From assembly GCF_040412425.1 (NCBI RefSeq), contig NC_089753.1, forward strand, positions 43,148,913 through 43,212,912: 64,000 bases of DNA, read 5' to 3'. Shown here one piece after another: positions 24,621-64,000 of this stretch. Positions within the stretch are counted from its first letter, which is position 1; the number at the start of each line of letters is the position of its first letter. Source of the DNA: Macrobrachium rosenbergii. Lineage: Eukaryota > Arthropoda > Malacostraca > Decapoda > Palaemonidae. A program made the position numbers and the translations under genes. Below the pieces are notes generated by a model. The model was not told the origin of the DNA. It saw only the letters and a list, made by a program, of their open reading frames with translations, and made no database searches.

Positions 24621-27600
24621 ACTGTGAGGACAAGAATATAACTCCTATGAGGGCGAGAATATTACTTCTGTGAGGGCAATAACATAACTCCTATGATGGC
24701 GAGAATATTAACCCTGTGAGGGCAAGAATATTACTTCTGTGAGGGCGAGAATATAACTTTTGTGAGGGCAATAATATAATTCCTGTTAGGGCGAGAATAT
24801 TAATCCTGTGATGGCAAGAGTATTACTTCTGTGAGGATGAGAATATAATTCTTGTGAGGGCGAGAATATAACTCTTGTGAGGGTAAGAATATAACTTGTG
24901 AGGGTGAGAATATTTCTCCTGTGATGGCAAGAATGTTACTTCTGTGAGGGTGAGAATATTACCCCTGTGAGGACAAGAATATAACTCCTGTGAGGGCGAG
25001 AATATTACTTCTGTGAGGGCAATAACATAACTCCTATGAGGGCAAGAATATTAACCCTCTGAGGGCAAGAATATTACTTCTGTGAGGGCGAGAATATAAC
25101 TTTTGTGAGGGCAACAATATAATTCCTGTTAGGGCGAGAATATTAATCCTGTGAGGGCAAGAATATACCTCCTGTGACGGCGAGAATATTACTTTTGTGA
25201 GGGCGAGAATATTACTCCTGTGAGGGGAAGAATATAACTCCTGTGAGGGCTAGAATATTACTCTGTGAGTGCGAGAACATTACTCCTGTGAAGGCAAGAA
25301 TATAACTCCTACGAGGACGAGAATATAACTCCTGTGAGGGTGAGAAAATAACTCATATGAGTACGAGAATGTAAATCCTGTGGGGGTGAGAATATTACTC
25401 CTGTGATGGCAAGAATATTACTTCTGTGAGGGTGAGAATATAATTCCTGTAAGGGCGAGAATATAATTCTTGTTAGGGCGAGAATATAACTCCAGTGATG
25501 GTGAAAATATTGCTCCTATGATGGCAAGAATATTAATCTGTGGGGGTGAGAATATAATTCCTGTGAGGGCGTGAAGATAATTCTTGTGAGAGCGAAAATA
25601 TAACTCCTGTGAGGGCAAGAATATTATTTCTGTGAGGGCAGTAATATAATTCCTGTGAGGGCAAGAATATTAATCCTGTGAGGGCAAGAATATAACTCCT
25701 GTAAGGGCGAGAATATAACTCCCGTGAGGGTGAGAATATTACTCTTGTGATGGCAAGAATATTACTTTTGTGAGGGCAATAATATTACTCCTGTGAGGGC
25801 GAGAATATAACTCATGTGAGGGCGTGAATATTATTCCTCTGAGGACGAGAATATAACTTTTGTGAAGGCGAGAATATTACTCCTATGAGTGAGAAAATAT
25901 TACTTCTGTGAGGGCGAGAATATTACTTGTGTGAGAGGGAGAATATTACCCCTGCAATGGCAAGAATATTACTTCTGTGAGCATGAGAACATAATTCCTG
26001 TGAGGGCGAGAATATAATTCTTGCAAGGGCGAGAATATTACCCCTGTGAGGGCAATAATATAATTCATGTGAGGACGAGAATATTAATCCTGTGAGGGCA
26101 AGAATATTAATTCTGTGAGGACGAGAATATAACTCCTGTGAAGGCGAGAATATTGATCCTGTGATGGCAAGAATATTACTTCTGTGAGCGTGAGAATGTA
26201 ATTCCTGTGAGGGCGAGAACATACTTCTTGTAAGGGCGAGAATATTACTCCTGTGATAGCGAGAATATAAGTCCTGTGAGGGCTAGAATATTACTTCTGA
26301 GAGGGCAATAATATAATTCCTGTGACAGCGAGAATATTAATCCTGTGAGGGCAAGAATATTACTTCTGTGAGGACGAGAATATAACTTGTGTGAGGTCGA
26401 ATATATTACTTCTGTGAGGGCAATAATATAATTCCTGTGAGGGCGAGAATATTAATCCTGTGATGGCAAGAATATAACTCCTGTGAGGACGAAAATATCA
26501 CTTTTATTAGGGCAATAATATAATTCCTGTGAGGGCGAGAATATTAATCCTGTGGTTGTAAGAAAATATCTCCTGTGAGGGCGAAAATATAACTCCTGTG
26601 AGGGCGAAAATATAACTCCTGTGAGGGCGAAAATATAACTCCTGTGAGGGCGAGAATATTACTTCTTTGAGGGCGAGAAAATAACTACTATGATGTCGAG
26701 AATGTAACTCCTGTGTGGGCGAGAATATAACTCCTGTGAGGACGAGAATATAACTCCTCTGAGGGTAAGAATATTACTCCTGTGATGGCAAGAGTATTAC
26801 TTCTGTAAGGGAGAGAATATTATTCTTGTGAGGGCGAGAATATTACTCCTGTGAGGGCGAGAATATAACTCCTGTGAGAACAATAATATTACTTCTGTGA
26901 ATGCAAGAACATAACTCCTGTGAGGGCGAGAATATTAATCCTGTCACGGCAAGGATATTACTTCTGTAAGTGTGGGAATATTGCTCCTGCGAGGGCGAGA
27001 ATATTACTTCTGTGAGGGCGAGAATATAATTCTTGTGAAGGCGAGAATATTACTACTGCGAGGGCGAGAGTATTACTCCTGTGAGGGCGAGAATATTACT
27101 CCCATGAGGAAGAGAATATAACACCTATGAGGACGAGAATATTACCTCTGTGATGGCGAGAATATAACTCCTGAGAGGGCGTGAATATTACTCTTGTGAG
27201 GGCGAGAATATAACTCCTGTGAGGGCGTGAATATTACTCCTGTGAGGGCGAGAATATTACTTCTGTGAGGGCGAGAATATTACTCATGTGAGGGCGAGAA
27301 TATTACTTCTGTGCGGGCAAGAATATTACTTCTGTGAAGGCGAGAATATTACTCCTGTGAGGGAGAGAATATATCCCTCTGAGGGCTACAATATTACTCC
27401 CGTGAGGGAGAGAATATTACTCCTGTAAGGGCAATAATATAACTCCTGTGAGTGTGAGAATATTACTTCTGTGAGGGCGAGAATATAACTCCTATGAGAA
27501 CGAGAATATAATTCCTGTGAGGGTGAGAAAATGACTCCTCTGAGGATGAGAATGTAACTACTGTGAGGGTGAGAATATTTCTCCTGTGATGGCAAGAAAA

Positions 27601-30425
27601 TTACTTCTCTGAGGGCAGAATATAACTCCCGTGAGGTTGAGAATGTTGCTCCTATGAGGGCGAGAATATTACTTCTGTGAGGGCGAGAATATTACTTCTG
27701 TGAGGGCAATAATATTACTAATGTGAGGGCGAGAATATTAATCCTGTGAGGGCAAGAATATAACTCCTGTGAGGGCGAGAATATTAATCCTGTGATGGCG
27801 AGAATATAACTCCTGTGAGGGTGAGAATATTACTCCTGTGATGGCAAGAATATTACTTCTGTGAGGACGATAATATTACTCTAGTGAGGGTGAGAATATT
27901 AATCCTGTGAAGAAGAACATTACTTCTGTGAAGGCGAGAATATTAATCCTGTGAGGGCGAGAATATTAATCCTGTGAGGGCGAGAATATTACTCCATTGA
28001 GGGCGAGAATATTAAGCCTGTGAGGGAGAGAATATTACTTTTGTGAGGGCAAGAATATAACTCCTATGAGGGCGAGAATATAACTCCTATGAGGGCGAGA
28101 ATATAACTCCTGTGAGTGTGAGAATATTACTTCAGTGAGGGCAAAAATATTACTTCTGTGAGGCAAGAACATTACTCCTGTGATCGCGAGAATATTACTT
28201 CTGTGAGGGCGAGAATATTACTTCTATGAGAGCGAGAATATAACTAGTATGAGAGCGAGAATATAACTCCTGTGAGTGCGAGAATATAGCTCCTTTGAGG
28301 GCAAGAATATTACTTCTGTGAGGGCTAGAATACTGCCCCTGTGAGGGCGAGAATATTACTCCTGTAAGGGCGAGAATATAACTACTATGAGGGCGAGAAT
28401 ATAACTCCTGTGAGTGCGAGAATATAGCTCCTTTGAGGGCAAGAATATTACTTCTGTGAGGGTGAGAATATTACTTATATGCGGGCGAGAGTATTACTTC
28501 TGTGAGGATGAGAATATTACTTCTTTGAGGGCGAGAATATAACTCCTGTGAGGGCGAGAATATAACTCCTGTGAGGGCGAGAATACTGCTGTGAGGGCTA
28601 GAATATAACTCGTGTCAGGGTGAGATTATTGCTTCTATGAGGGCAAAAATATTTCTTTGGGGGTGAGAATGTAACTCCTGTGAGGGAGAGAATATAACTC
28701 CTTGTGTGGGCGAGAACATTACTCCTGTGAGGACGAGTATCTTACTTCTGTGAGGGTGACAATATAACTGAAAGTGAGAATATAACTCCTGTGAGGGCAA
28801 GAATATAACTCCTGTGAGTGTGAGAATATTAATCCTCTGAGGGCGAGAATATTACTCCTGTGAGAGCGAGAATATAACTCCTATGAGGACGAGAATATAA
28901 TTCATGTGAGGGTGAGAAATTAACTCCTATGAGGATGAGAGTATAACTCCTGTGAGGGTGAGAATATTACTCCAGTGATGGCAAGAATATTACTTCTGTG
29001 AGGGAGAGAATATGACTCCTATGAGGGTGAGAATATTACTCCTGTGAGGGCGAGAATATAACTCCTGTGAGTGCGAGAATATTACTTCTGTGAGGGCAAT
29101 ACCATTACTCCTGTGAGGGCAAGAATATAGCTCCTGTGAGGGCGAGAATATTAATCCTGTCATGGCAAGAATATTACCTCTGTAAGTGTGAGAATATTGC
29201 TCCTGTGAGGGCGAGAATATTACTTCTGTGAGGGCGAGAATATTACTTCTGTGAGGGCGAGAATATAACTCCTGTGAAGGCGAGAGTATAATTCCTGTGA
29301 GGGCGAGAATATTGCTTCTGTGAGGAAGAGAATATAACTCCTGTGAGGGCAAAAATATAACTCCTATGAGGGCAAGAATATTATTTCTGTGATGGCGAGA
29401 ATATAACTCCTGTGAGGACGAGAATATTACTTGTGTGAAGGTGAGAATATTACTCCTTTGAGGGCGAGAATATAAGTACTATGAGGGCGAGAATATAACT
29501 CCTATGAGGGCAAGAATATTATTTCTGTGAAGGCGAGAATATTACTCCTATGAGGGCGAGAATATTACTCCTGTGATGGTGAGAATATAACTCCTGTGAG
29601 GGAGTGAATATTACTCCTGTGAATGTGAGAATATTACTTCTGTGAGGGCAAGAATATTACTTCTGTGAAGGCGAGAATATTACTCCTGTGAGGGGGAGAA
29701 TATAACTCCTCTGACGGTTAGAATATGACTCCCTTGAGGGCGAGAATATAACTCCTGTGAGGGTGAGAATATTACTCCTGTGATGGCAAGAGTATTACTT
29801 CTGTAAGGGTGATATTACTCCTGTGAGGGCGAGAATATAACTCCTGTGAGGTCGAGAATATAACTCTTGTGAGGGTGAGAATATTAATTCTGTGAGGAAG
29901 AATTACTTCTGTGAGGGTGAGAATGTTAATCCTGTGAGGGTGAGAATATTACTTCTGTGAGGGTGAGAATATAACTCCTTTGAGGGCAAGAATATCACTC
30001 CATTTAGGGCGAGAATATCACTTTCATGAGGGCAAGGATATAACTCCTATGAGGATGAGAATATAACTCGTGTGAGGGTGAGAATATTACTTCTGTGAAG
30101 GCAAAAATATTATTTCTATGAGGACAAGAATATTACTCCTGTGAGGGTGAGAATATAACTCCTGTGAGGGTGAGAATATTACTTCTGTGAGGACGAGAAT
30201 ATAACTCTGTGAGGGTGAGAATATTACTCCTGTGAGAGTGAGAATCTTATTTCTGTGAGGGCGAGAATATAACTACTAAAAGGGCGAGAATATAATTCCT
30301 GTAAGGGCAAGAATATAACTCCTGTGAGGGCGAGAATATAACTCCTGTAATGTCGAAAATATCATTTCTTTGAGGGCGAGAATATTATTCCTTGGAGGGC
30401 AAGGATATTACTCCTGTGAGGGTGG
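24621..30425. repeat. Large 23-bp minisatellite array (~250 copies)
   Basis: The unit is about GTGAGGGCGAGAATATTACT plus CCT (23 bp), repeated without interruption for 5.8 kb. Common variants: ATTACT/ATAACT, CTCCT/CTTCT, GGGC/GGAC/TGGC. 23 is not a multiple of 3, so the translated repeat has a 23-residue superperiod (PSQELYSRPHRSNILALTG-type), which explains several apparently open frames on the minus strand; these are not genes. Located between the 3' end of the Stumps-like gene and gene 1's upstream region. Confidence 0.95.
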
Positions 30426-30842
30426 CCGTAAATATTGTCGGGACAAAACCCGCCAGAAAAATCAAGTCATTTCGTTTAAGAAGAAACATTCTATTTATTG
30501 AAGGTGAACTCTTTTATCTTTCCATACATACACTGTAGAACCTTTAAATATTATTTGTCTATTATGTGGTCGAATTCTATTAAGGTTACATTTTTTTTAT
30601 GAAAAATGCTTTTATTTGGTTGCCTACCTGTAGCCCTTCCCACTTTTATTTTCTAAGAAGATAGTAACAAATGTATGTATGTGTGTATATGGAAAAGTAC
30701 AAAAACTGTGGCCTAGTCTAAGCTAGTCAGTGGGCTGGTTGAATGACCCGTTTTTGGGTACCAAAAATTATCCACAAATTGGGAAGGACAAATGTATTTT
30801 TGTCACTCATCAACCACTTGCCACCAGCTGAACACTTGTGTT

Positions 30843-31392
30843 TCTTTTTCTTCCAACTTAAGTTGGTTTTATTTCTTCAATTTTTTAGTCACTTGCTGCC
30901 ACCTTAATATTACTTTTTTTTCTGCCACCTATTAGTTAATTCCTTGCAGCTAGTGATGACTTTTATTTCTGCCATCTATAAGTCACTTGCAGTCAGCTTA
31001 ACATTGCTTTTATTTCTGCCACTTATTAGTCATTTGCTTCTAGCTTAATGTGGCTTTTGTATCCGCCATCTATTTGTCACTTGCGGTCAGCTTTACTTTG
31101 TTTTTATTTCTGCCACTTATTAGTCATTTGCTTCTAGCTTAAGATGGCTTTTATTTCTGTCATTTATTAGTCACTTGCAGTCAGCTTAACACTTTTTTTT
31201 CTGCCACTTATTAGTCATTTGCTTCCAGCTTCAGATGGCTTTTATTTCTGCCATTTATTAGTCACTTGCTGTTAGCTTAACATCACTTTTATTTCTGTCT
31301 AAGTCATTTGCTTCCAGTTTGAAATGGCTTTTATTTCTGCCATTTAATAGTCACTTGCTGCCAAGATGGTTTTTATTTCTCTCACTAATCAG
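30843..31392. repeat. ~46-bp tandem repeat with two alternating monomer types
   Basis: About twelve copies of (c)ttttatttctgccactta, ttagtcatttgcttctagct, taagatggc. Two monomer types alternate (cttctagcttaagatgg and cagtcagcttaacattg), giving a ~93-bp higher-order unit. Confidence 0.88.
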
Positions 31393-33671
31393 TCCCATGC
31401 TACCATCCACCACAGCTCGACATGAACACCCTCTTCAGTGTTGTTAGACAAATTACCCTGCATGATTCGCATTGGAGGGTACCACCAATAGTGTGCTTAG
31501 TTTGGCATGCTATAGATTGTACTCAAAGCTCTTGGCAGCATCCCTTCAGCCTTATTTGTTCATTTGTTCCCCTTAGTCTCACTAACTTCCATCCAACTTA
31601 ACCTTGTTTCATTTTTTACTTGTCATTTGAGAACAAATTCTTTGGATGAGCCACAGAAGTCAGGAAATGTGACTCAGTGGTTTCAATTACTGTACATTAT
31701 AGCAATATTAATGATACTGTATTTAATAATATAATAGTAACACATGGAGGATGGGATGGTATTTAATAACCTTAGACAAGGGATTTGTCAGACATTTTTT
31801 CTTCAGAAGCTGGGTAACATCAAATGTCAATACAGCAAATATAAAGCCTCTGTTATTGCAAAGACTCTCTGGTTTCCTTAGTTTGATCTCATCTCCTTTT
31901 TTTAAATATGGTTGCTGCTATATTAAGAAGGATATTTCATAAAGGACAATCACACACAAGTAAAAGAACAAAATGTATAATTCTGTTACAGTATTACATA
32001 TACTGCACTACAGTATTTGGTGTGTAAAATAGTTTGAACATTTACAAAAATTCCTGTTGCAGAAAACACAAAATAACAAAAAGTTCATCTGCTTCCTATG
32101 GCAGTAATGTAAAAGATGCAAAAATAAATGACCAGATATCCATGAAACAACAGTTCCTTATACTGTACATGTACCAGTGGGCTGATTACAATAAATATAA
32201 TACAATAATTATTAAAGTAATATTTATATGATAACAGGAAACATTAACGTTTTTGCCTTAAAACTAACCTGATATAAGTTGATAATGATAATGCAGTTGT
32301 GAACTTTTCAAATAAACTTCAAACAGGAAGAGATCTTCAACAAGTCCGTAGAAATGGTTTCCTCTTTTTCTCTAAAGTCATATCTTTGTGACACAAATGA
32401 ATCTTCATCCATCCCTGAAATCTATAAAATGATAAATTTATCCTACCCTAAGGAAAAGTTTCCTTGTGGTTTTGTTTTTAGCAATAAAAAATTTCTGATA
32501 ACTACCATCTATGTACTATTTTGTTTATCCCCTGAGCTTTGACTAGGACTACTGTACAGTGCTTTTAATCACTAGAGCTTATTTGTTTGATGACAGAAGA
32601 ACTTTCATTAAGTCCTCCCCTCATGAGATTGTAATGAAACCATTCATAATAATAAGACTTCTGTAAGTCACAATCATTCGATGGTACCTCTTGGTTTTCT
32701 GTTAGATAGCAGAGGCTGAAGGTAAGAAGTACATTCCTTTAATACACTGTCTTTTGCAGTTATGCAGATGTAAACCTAACCCGGGTATTACCTGCAATGC
32801 ACTTTATGAGACACATTGGCGGCAGTAGTAAAGTCTTTCCAGCAGCTGTCCAACTTCTTTATCTTTGTCTTATGTCAATTCTCACTCATTAAAATCAAAC
32901 CTGGTGAAACCCATGAATAAAGATATGGGACTCACTCGTCTGGTTAATGTACTTCATAATACAGTAATGATAATTTACTGATTAAAAGGCATAAATTAGC
33001 ATTTCAGTACTTGACTTTCACCAAGTCGTCTTTTTTAACTTTTAATACTTCTCAGATTTAGTAGCGACTTTCACTGCATTAGAAAAAAATGCCTACAAAG
33101 TCCACAAACATCAAGTTAGCAAACACTGTGGTTGCCTGAGTGTGCATTAAATCATAACTTCTCAGAGCAATAATCTCCATTGTGTGTGAACATTAGATCA
33201 TGCTTTAGAATTAAACTCTCACAATCACATAACAGGCCATCTTAGTGAGGCCACCTAAGTCCTCAGTTCCTGGTTCATGAGGAAATTCAAATTTGGTATA
33301 ATAAATATGCTTAAATATGCTTAACAGAACAAAGTGATCAAGTTCAGTAAAATAATTTAAGTTTTAAATGTTTAAAACATTTAAAATGTGCCCATATTCA
33401 TAAAATTTAAAAATGCGGCAATCAGTAATTTGGAAGTGCAGAATACTTAAAACAAAATGTTTGAGTCATTAGTACAAGTTCTTTTGTACACAAATGAAAC
33501 AGAAGTAAAGAGTGAAAAATAATATGAGTACTTTTTAGTCCTTTGCTTCTTCGGACTCTGAAATTGACTGGGAGAAAGTGAATCTGTGCAAAGATGACAG
33601 CAAAATTCTTTATAAAATGAAGGAGTTTATGTTTCAGTGTTCAAAGACTAACGTTCATGAAAACTTCACTC
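31393..33671. other. Region 3' of the Stumps-like gene
   Basis: This should contain the 3' UTR and cleavage site on the minus strand. No AATAAA was found there; the variant ATTAAA occurs on the minus strand at 33041-33046 (about 630 bp after the stop) and at about 32564. No other gene is seen. Confidence 0.4.
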
Positions 33672-62863
<29,192 letters not shown>

Positions 62864-64000
62864 GGTGATTTGACCTGACCTTTTCCTCCGGAGGCGAACG
62901 GATTTCCTTCGGATACGAGGAGTCACCTTAACAGTTTCTTCAGTTGATTATGAAAGAAAAATTCTGCAAGAGCTTGACGTGAATAGTTCTTTTGACCAGT
63001 TTCAAGTTTCACGAACGTTCACAGAGAGTATCCTACCAAGTCCTACTCGAGGTGAAGGAAAAAATAACGAAGCTACTGAAACTTGCAAATGACCTCTGGA
63101 GTTAGTTGTTGGCAGTATACAGTGGGTCACAGTGTGGCCAGAGAAACCAACTGACTGAGTGAATTTTCGCTAGTGTTGTTAAGCCACACTAAGAAATCGC
63201 ATTAGTTACGCTTCTGGAATAGAAAGACCCGATTTTCACTAATGTCCTCATTGTATGAAATCAATAATATACATGATTCAGCGATCAAGTTGACATTTGT
63301 GTATGTGTGAATTACACGTTCTTAAATCAGTAAGTCGTTGAGCAGTTATATTTCTCGTACGACATCATTGTTTTTTACTTCGAAAAATTATTTGACGTTA
63401 TATTTTTGCAGTCAAAAGCAGCCCAGTTCCAAGATTCATTTCTGATCAAGGAGTCACTAACATTTATATATCTTGAGTTAAAGACACTTTAGTTTTGCGA
63501 ACATTTTAAGGAAAAAAACAAACAACAGTTAAGAGGACCAAATTTTCGTGAATAATTTTAGTCAATAGAACTGATGATATTCACTTTTGCAGTAACAGAA
63601 GCTAAAGTTTCAAGAATCTGTTAAACCAAAAAATAAATAATTCAGATACATCTGTGCGCCTTGAACAGGTAAAAAGTTCAAAGAATTAGTAACATTTCTG
63701 CATCCGAGATCACCAAAGCCTCGAAAACTTTCAAACCAAAAAATCACAAAAAAAAAAAAAAAAGTTTCACGAAGGTTTTAAACCATGAAATCGCCGAGCA
63801 GAGACGTTTATCCAGACAAGTGGTCAGAGACACTACCAGAAGCTTCTTAACTAGGTATAAAATAACTCCCACAGAATGCTGTAGCTGTCTTCTCGACTGC
63901 GTCCTCTAGCGGAAGGAAGCAGAGATAAGATATGGAAATGTCTTGAGGAAATTCTGTTTGTTTTTCCAAGCGTAGCCTGATACGCAGATGCCTGGGAAAT
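62864..64000 (-). promoter_or_regulatory. 5' UTR and upstream region of the Stumps-like gene
   Basis: This stretch precedes the start codon at 62863. It should hold the transcription start and any 5' UTR. I recognise no TATA box, CpG-rich stretch or noncoding exon; there is an A-rich run near 63748-63763. Boundaries are inferred only from the position of exon 1. Confidence 0.3.

Noticed and set aside
24700..30400. Long minus-strand open frames with SPSQELYSRPHRSNILALTG-like repeats
   Set aside because: They are translations of the 23-bp minisatellite; the repeat lacks stops in that frame and the residue period equals the nucleotide period.
24621..30425. CRISPR array
   Set aside because: There are no unique spacers; units are contiguous 23-bp repeats in a eukaryotic genome.

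Overview
This is animal nuclear DNA, most likely from a decapod crustacean. The evidence is interrupted, spliced genes with GT..AG introns, very long (AT)n, (CT)n, (GT)n and (ATT)n microsatellites, several minisatellites, and decayed Penelope-like, LINE, DIRS, hAT and DD41D mariner-type elements. A roughly 300-bp interspersed repeat recalls one I associate with caridean prawns, but the species call is inference. There are no operons, CRISPR arrays, rRNA genes or bacterial features.

Two spliced protein-coding genes can be assembled, both on the minus strand. Gene 1 (7539..20979, continuing off the left edge) encodes a D-isomer-specific 2-hydroxyacid dehydrogenase of the glyoxylate/hydroxypyruvate-reductase type. 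Eight coding exons with continuous phase give 303 residues; the last exon, with the catalytic His, is not found and probably lies left of base 1. Gene 2 (33672..62863) is complete: fifteen phase-compatible exons encode about 961 residues with a proline-rich N-terminus, a TIR-like domain, a Dof/BCAP/BANK (DBB) region, ankyrin-like repeats, a YxxM motif and coiled coil. This is the architecture of the Stumps/Dof - PIK3AP1(BCAP) - BANK1 adaptor family, which couples tyrosine-kinase receptors (FGF receptors in flies) to downstream signalling.

Layout. 1-7.5 kb: probable last intron of gene 1, with palindromic Penelope-like fragments, a LINE fragment, a fold-back repeat and a 19-bp minisatellite. 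7.5-21 kb: gene 1 exons, with introns made of 34-bp, 46-bp, ~74-bp and 58-bp tandem repeats, a tRNA-derived SINE and a LINE 3' end. 21-33.7 kb: intergenic, with a hAT element (about 30 bp from the gene 1 start codon) carrying a nested mariner, a second hAT fragment, a 5.8-kb array of a 23-bp minisatellite (about 250 copies) and a ~46-bp repeat array. 33.7-62.9 kb: gene 2, whose final 8-kb intron holds a GC-richer decayed DIRS-like retroelement; other introns hold a Penelope-like fragment, LINE 3' ends, a TA-flanked MITE and a fold-back element. 62.9-64 kb: upstream region of gene 2.

The two genes have no evident functional link. The notable biology is the Stumps-like gene itself, the SINE/LINE pair sharing a 3' tail, the inverted Penelope copies, and the repeated placement of mobile elements or microsatellites within 10-60 bp of splice sites.
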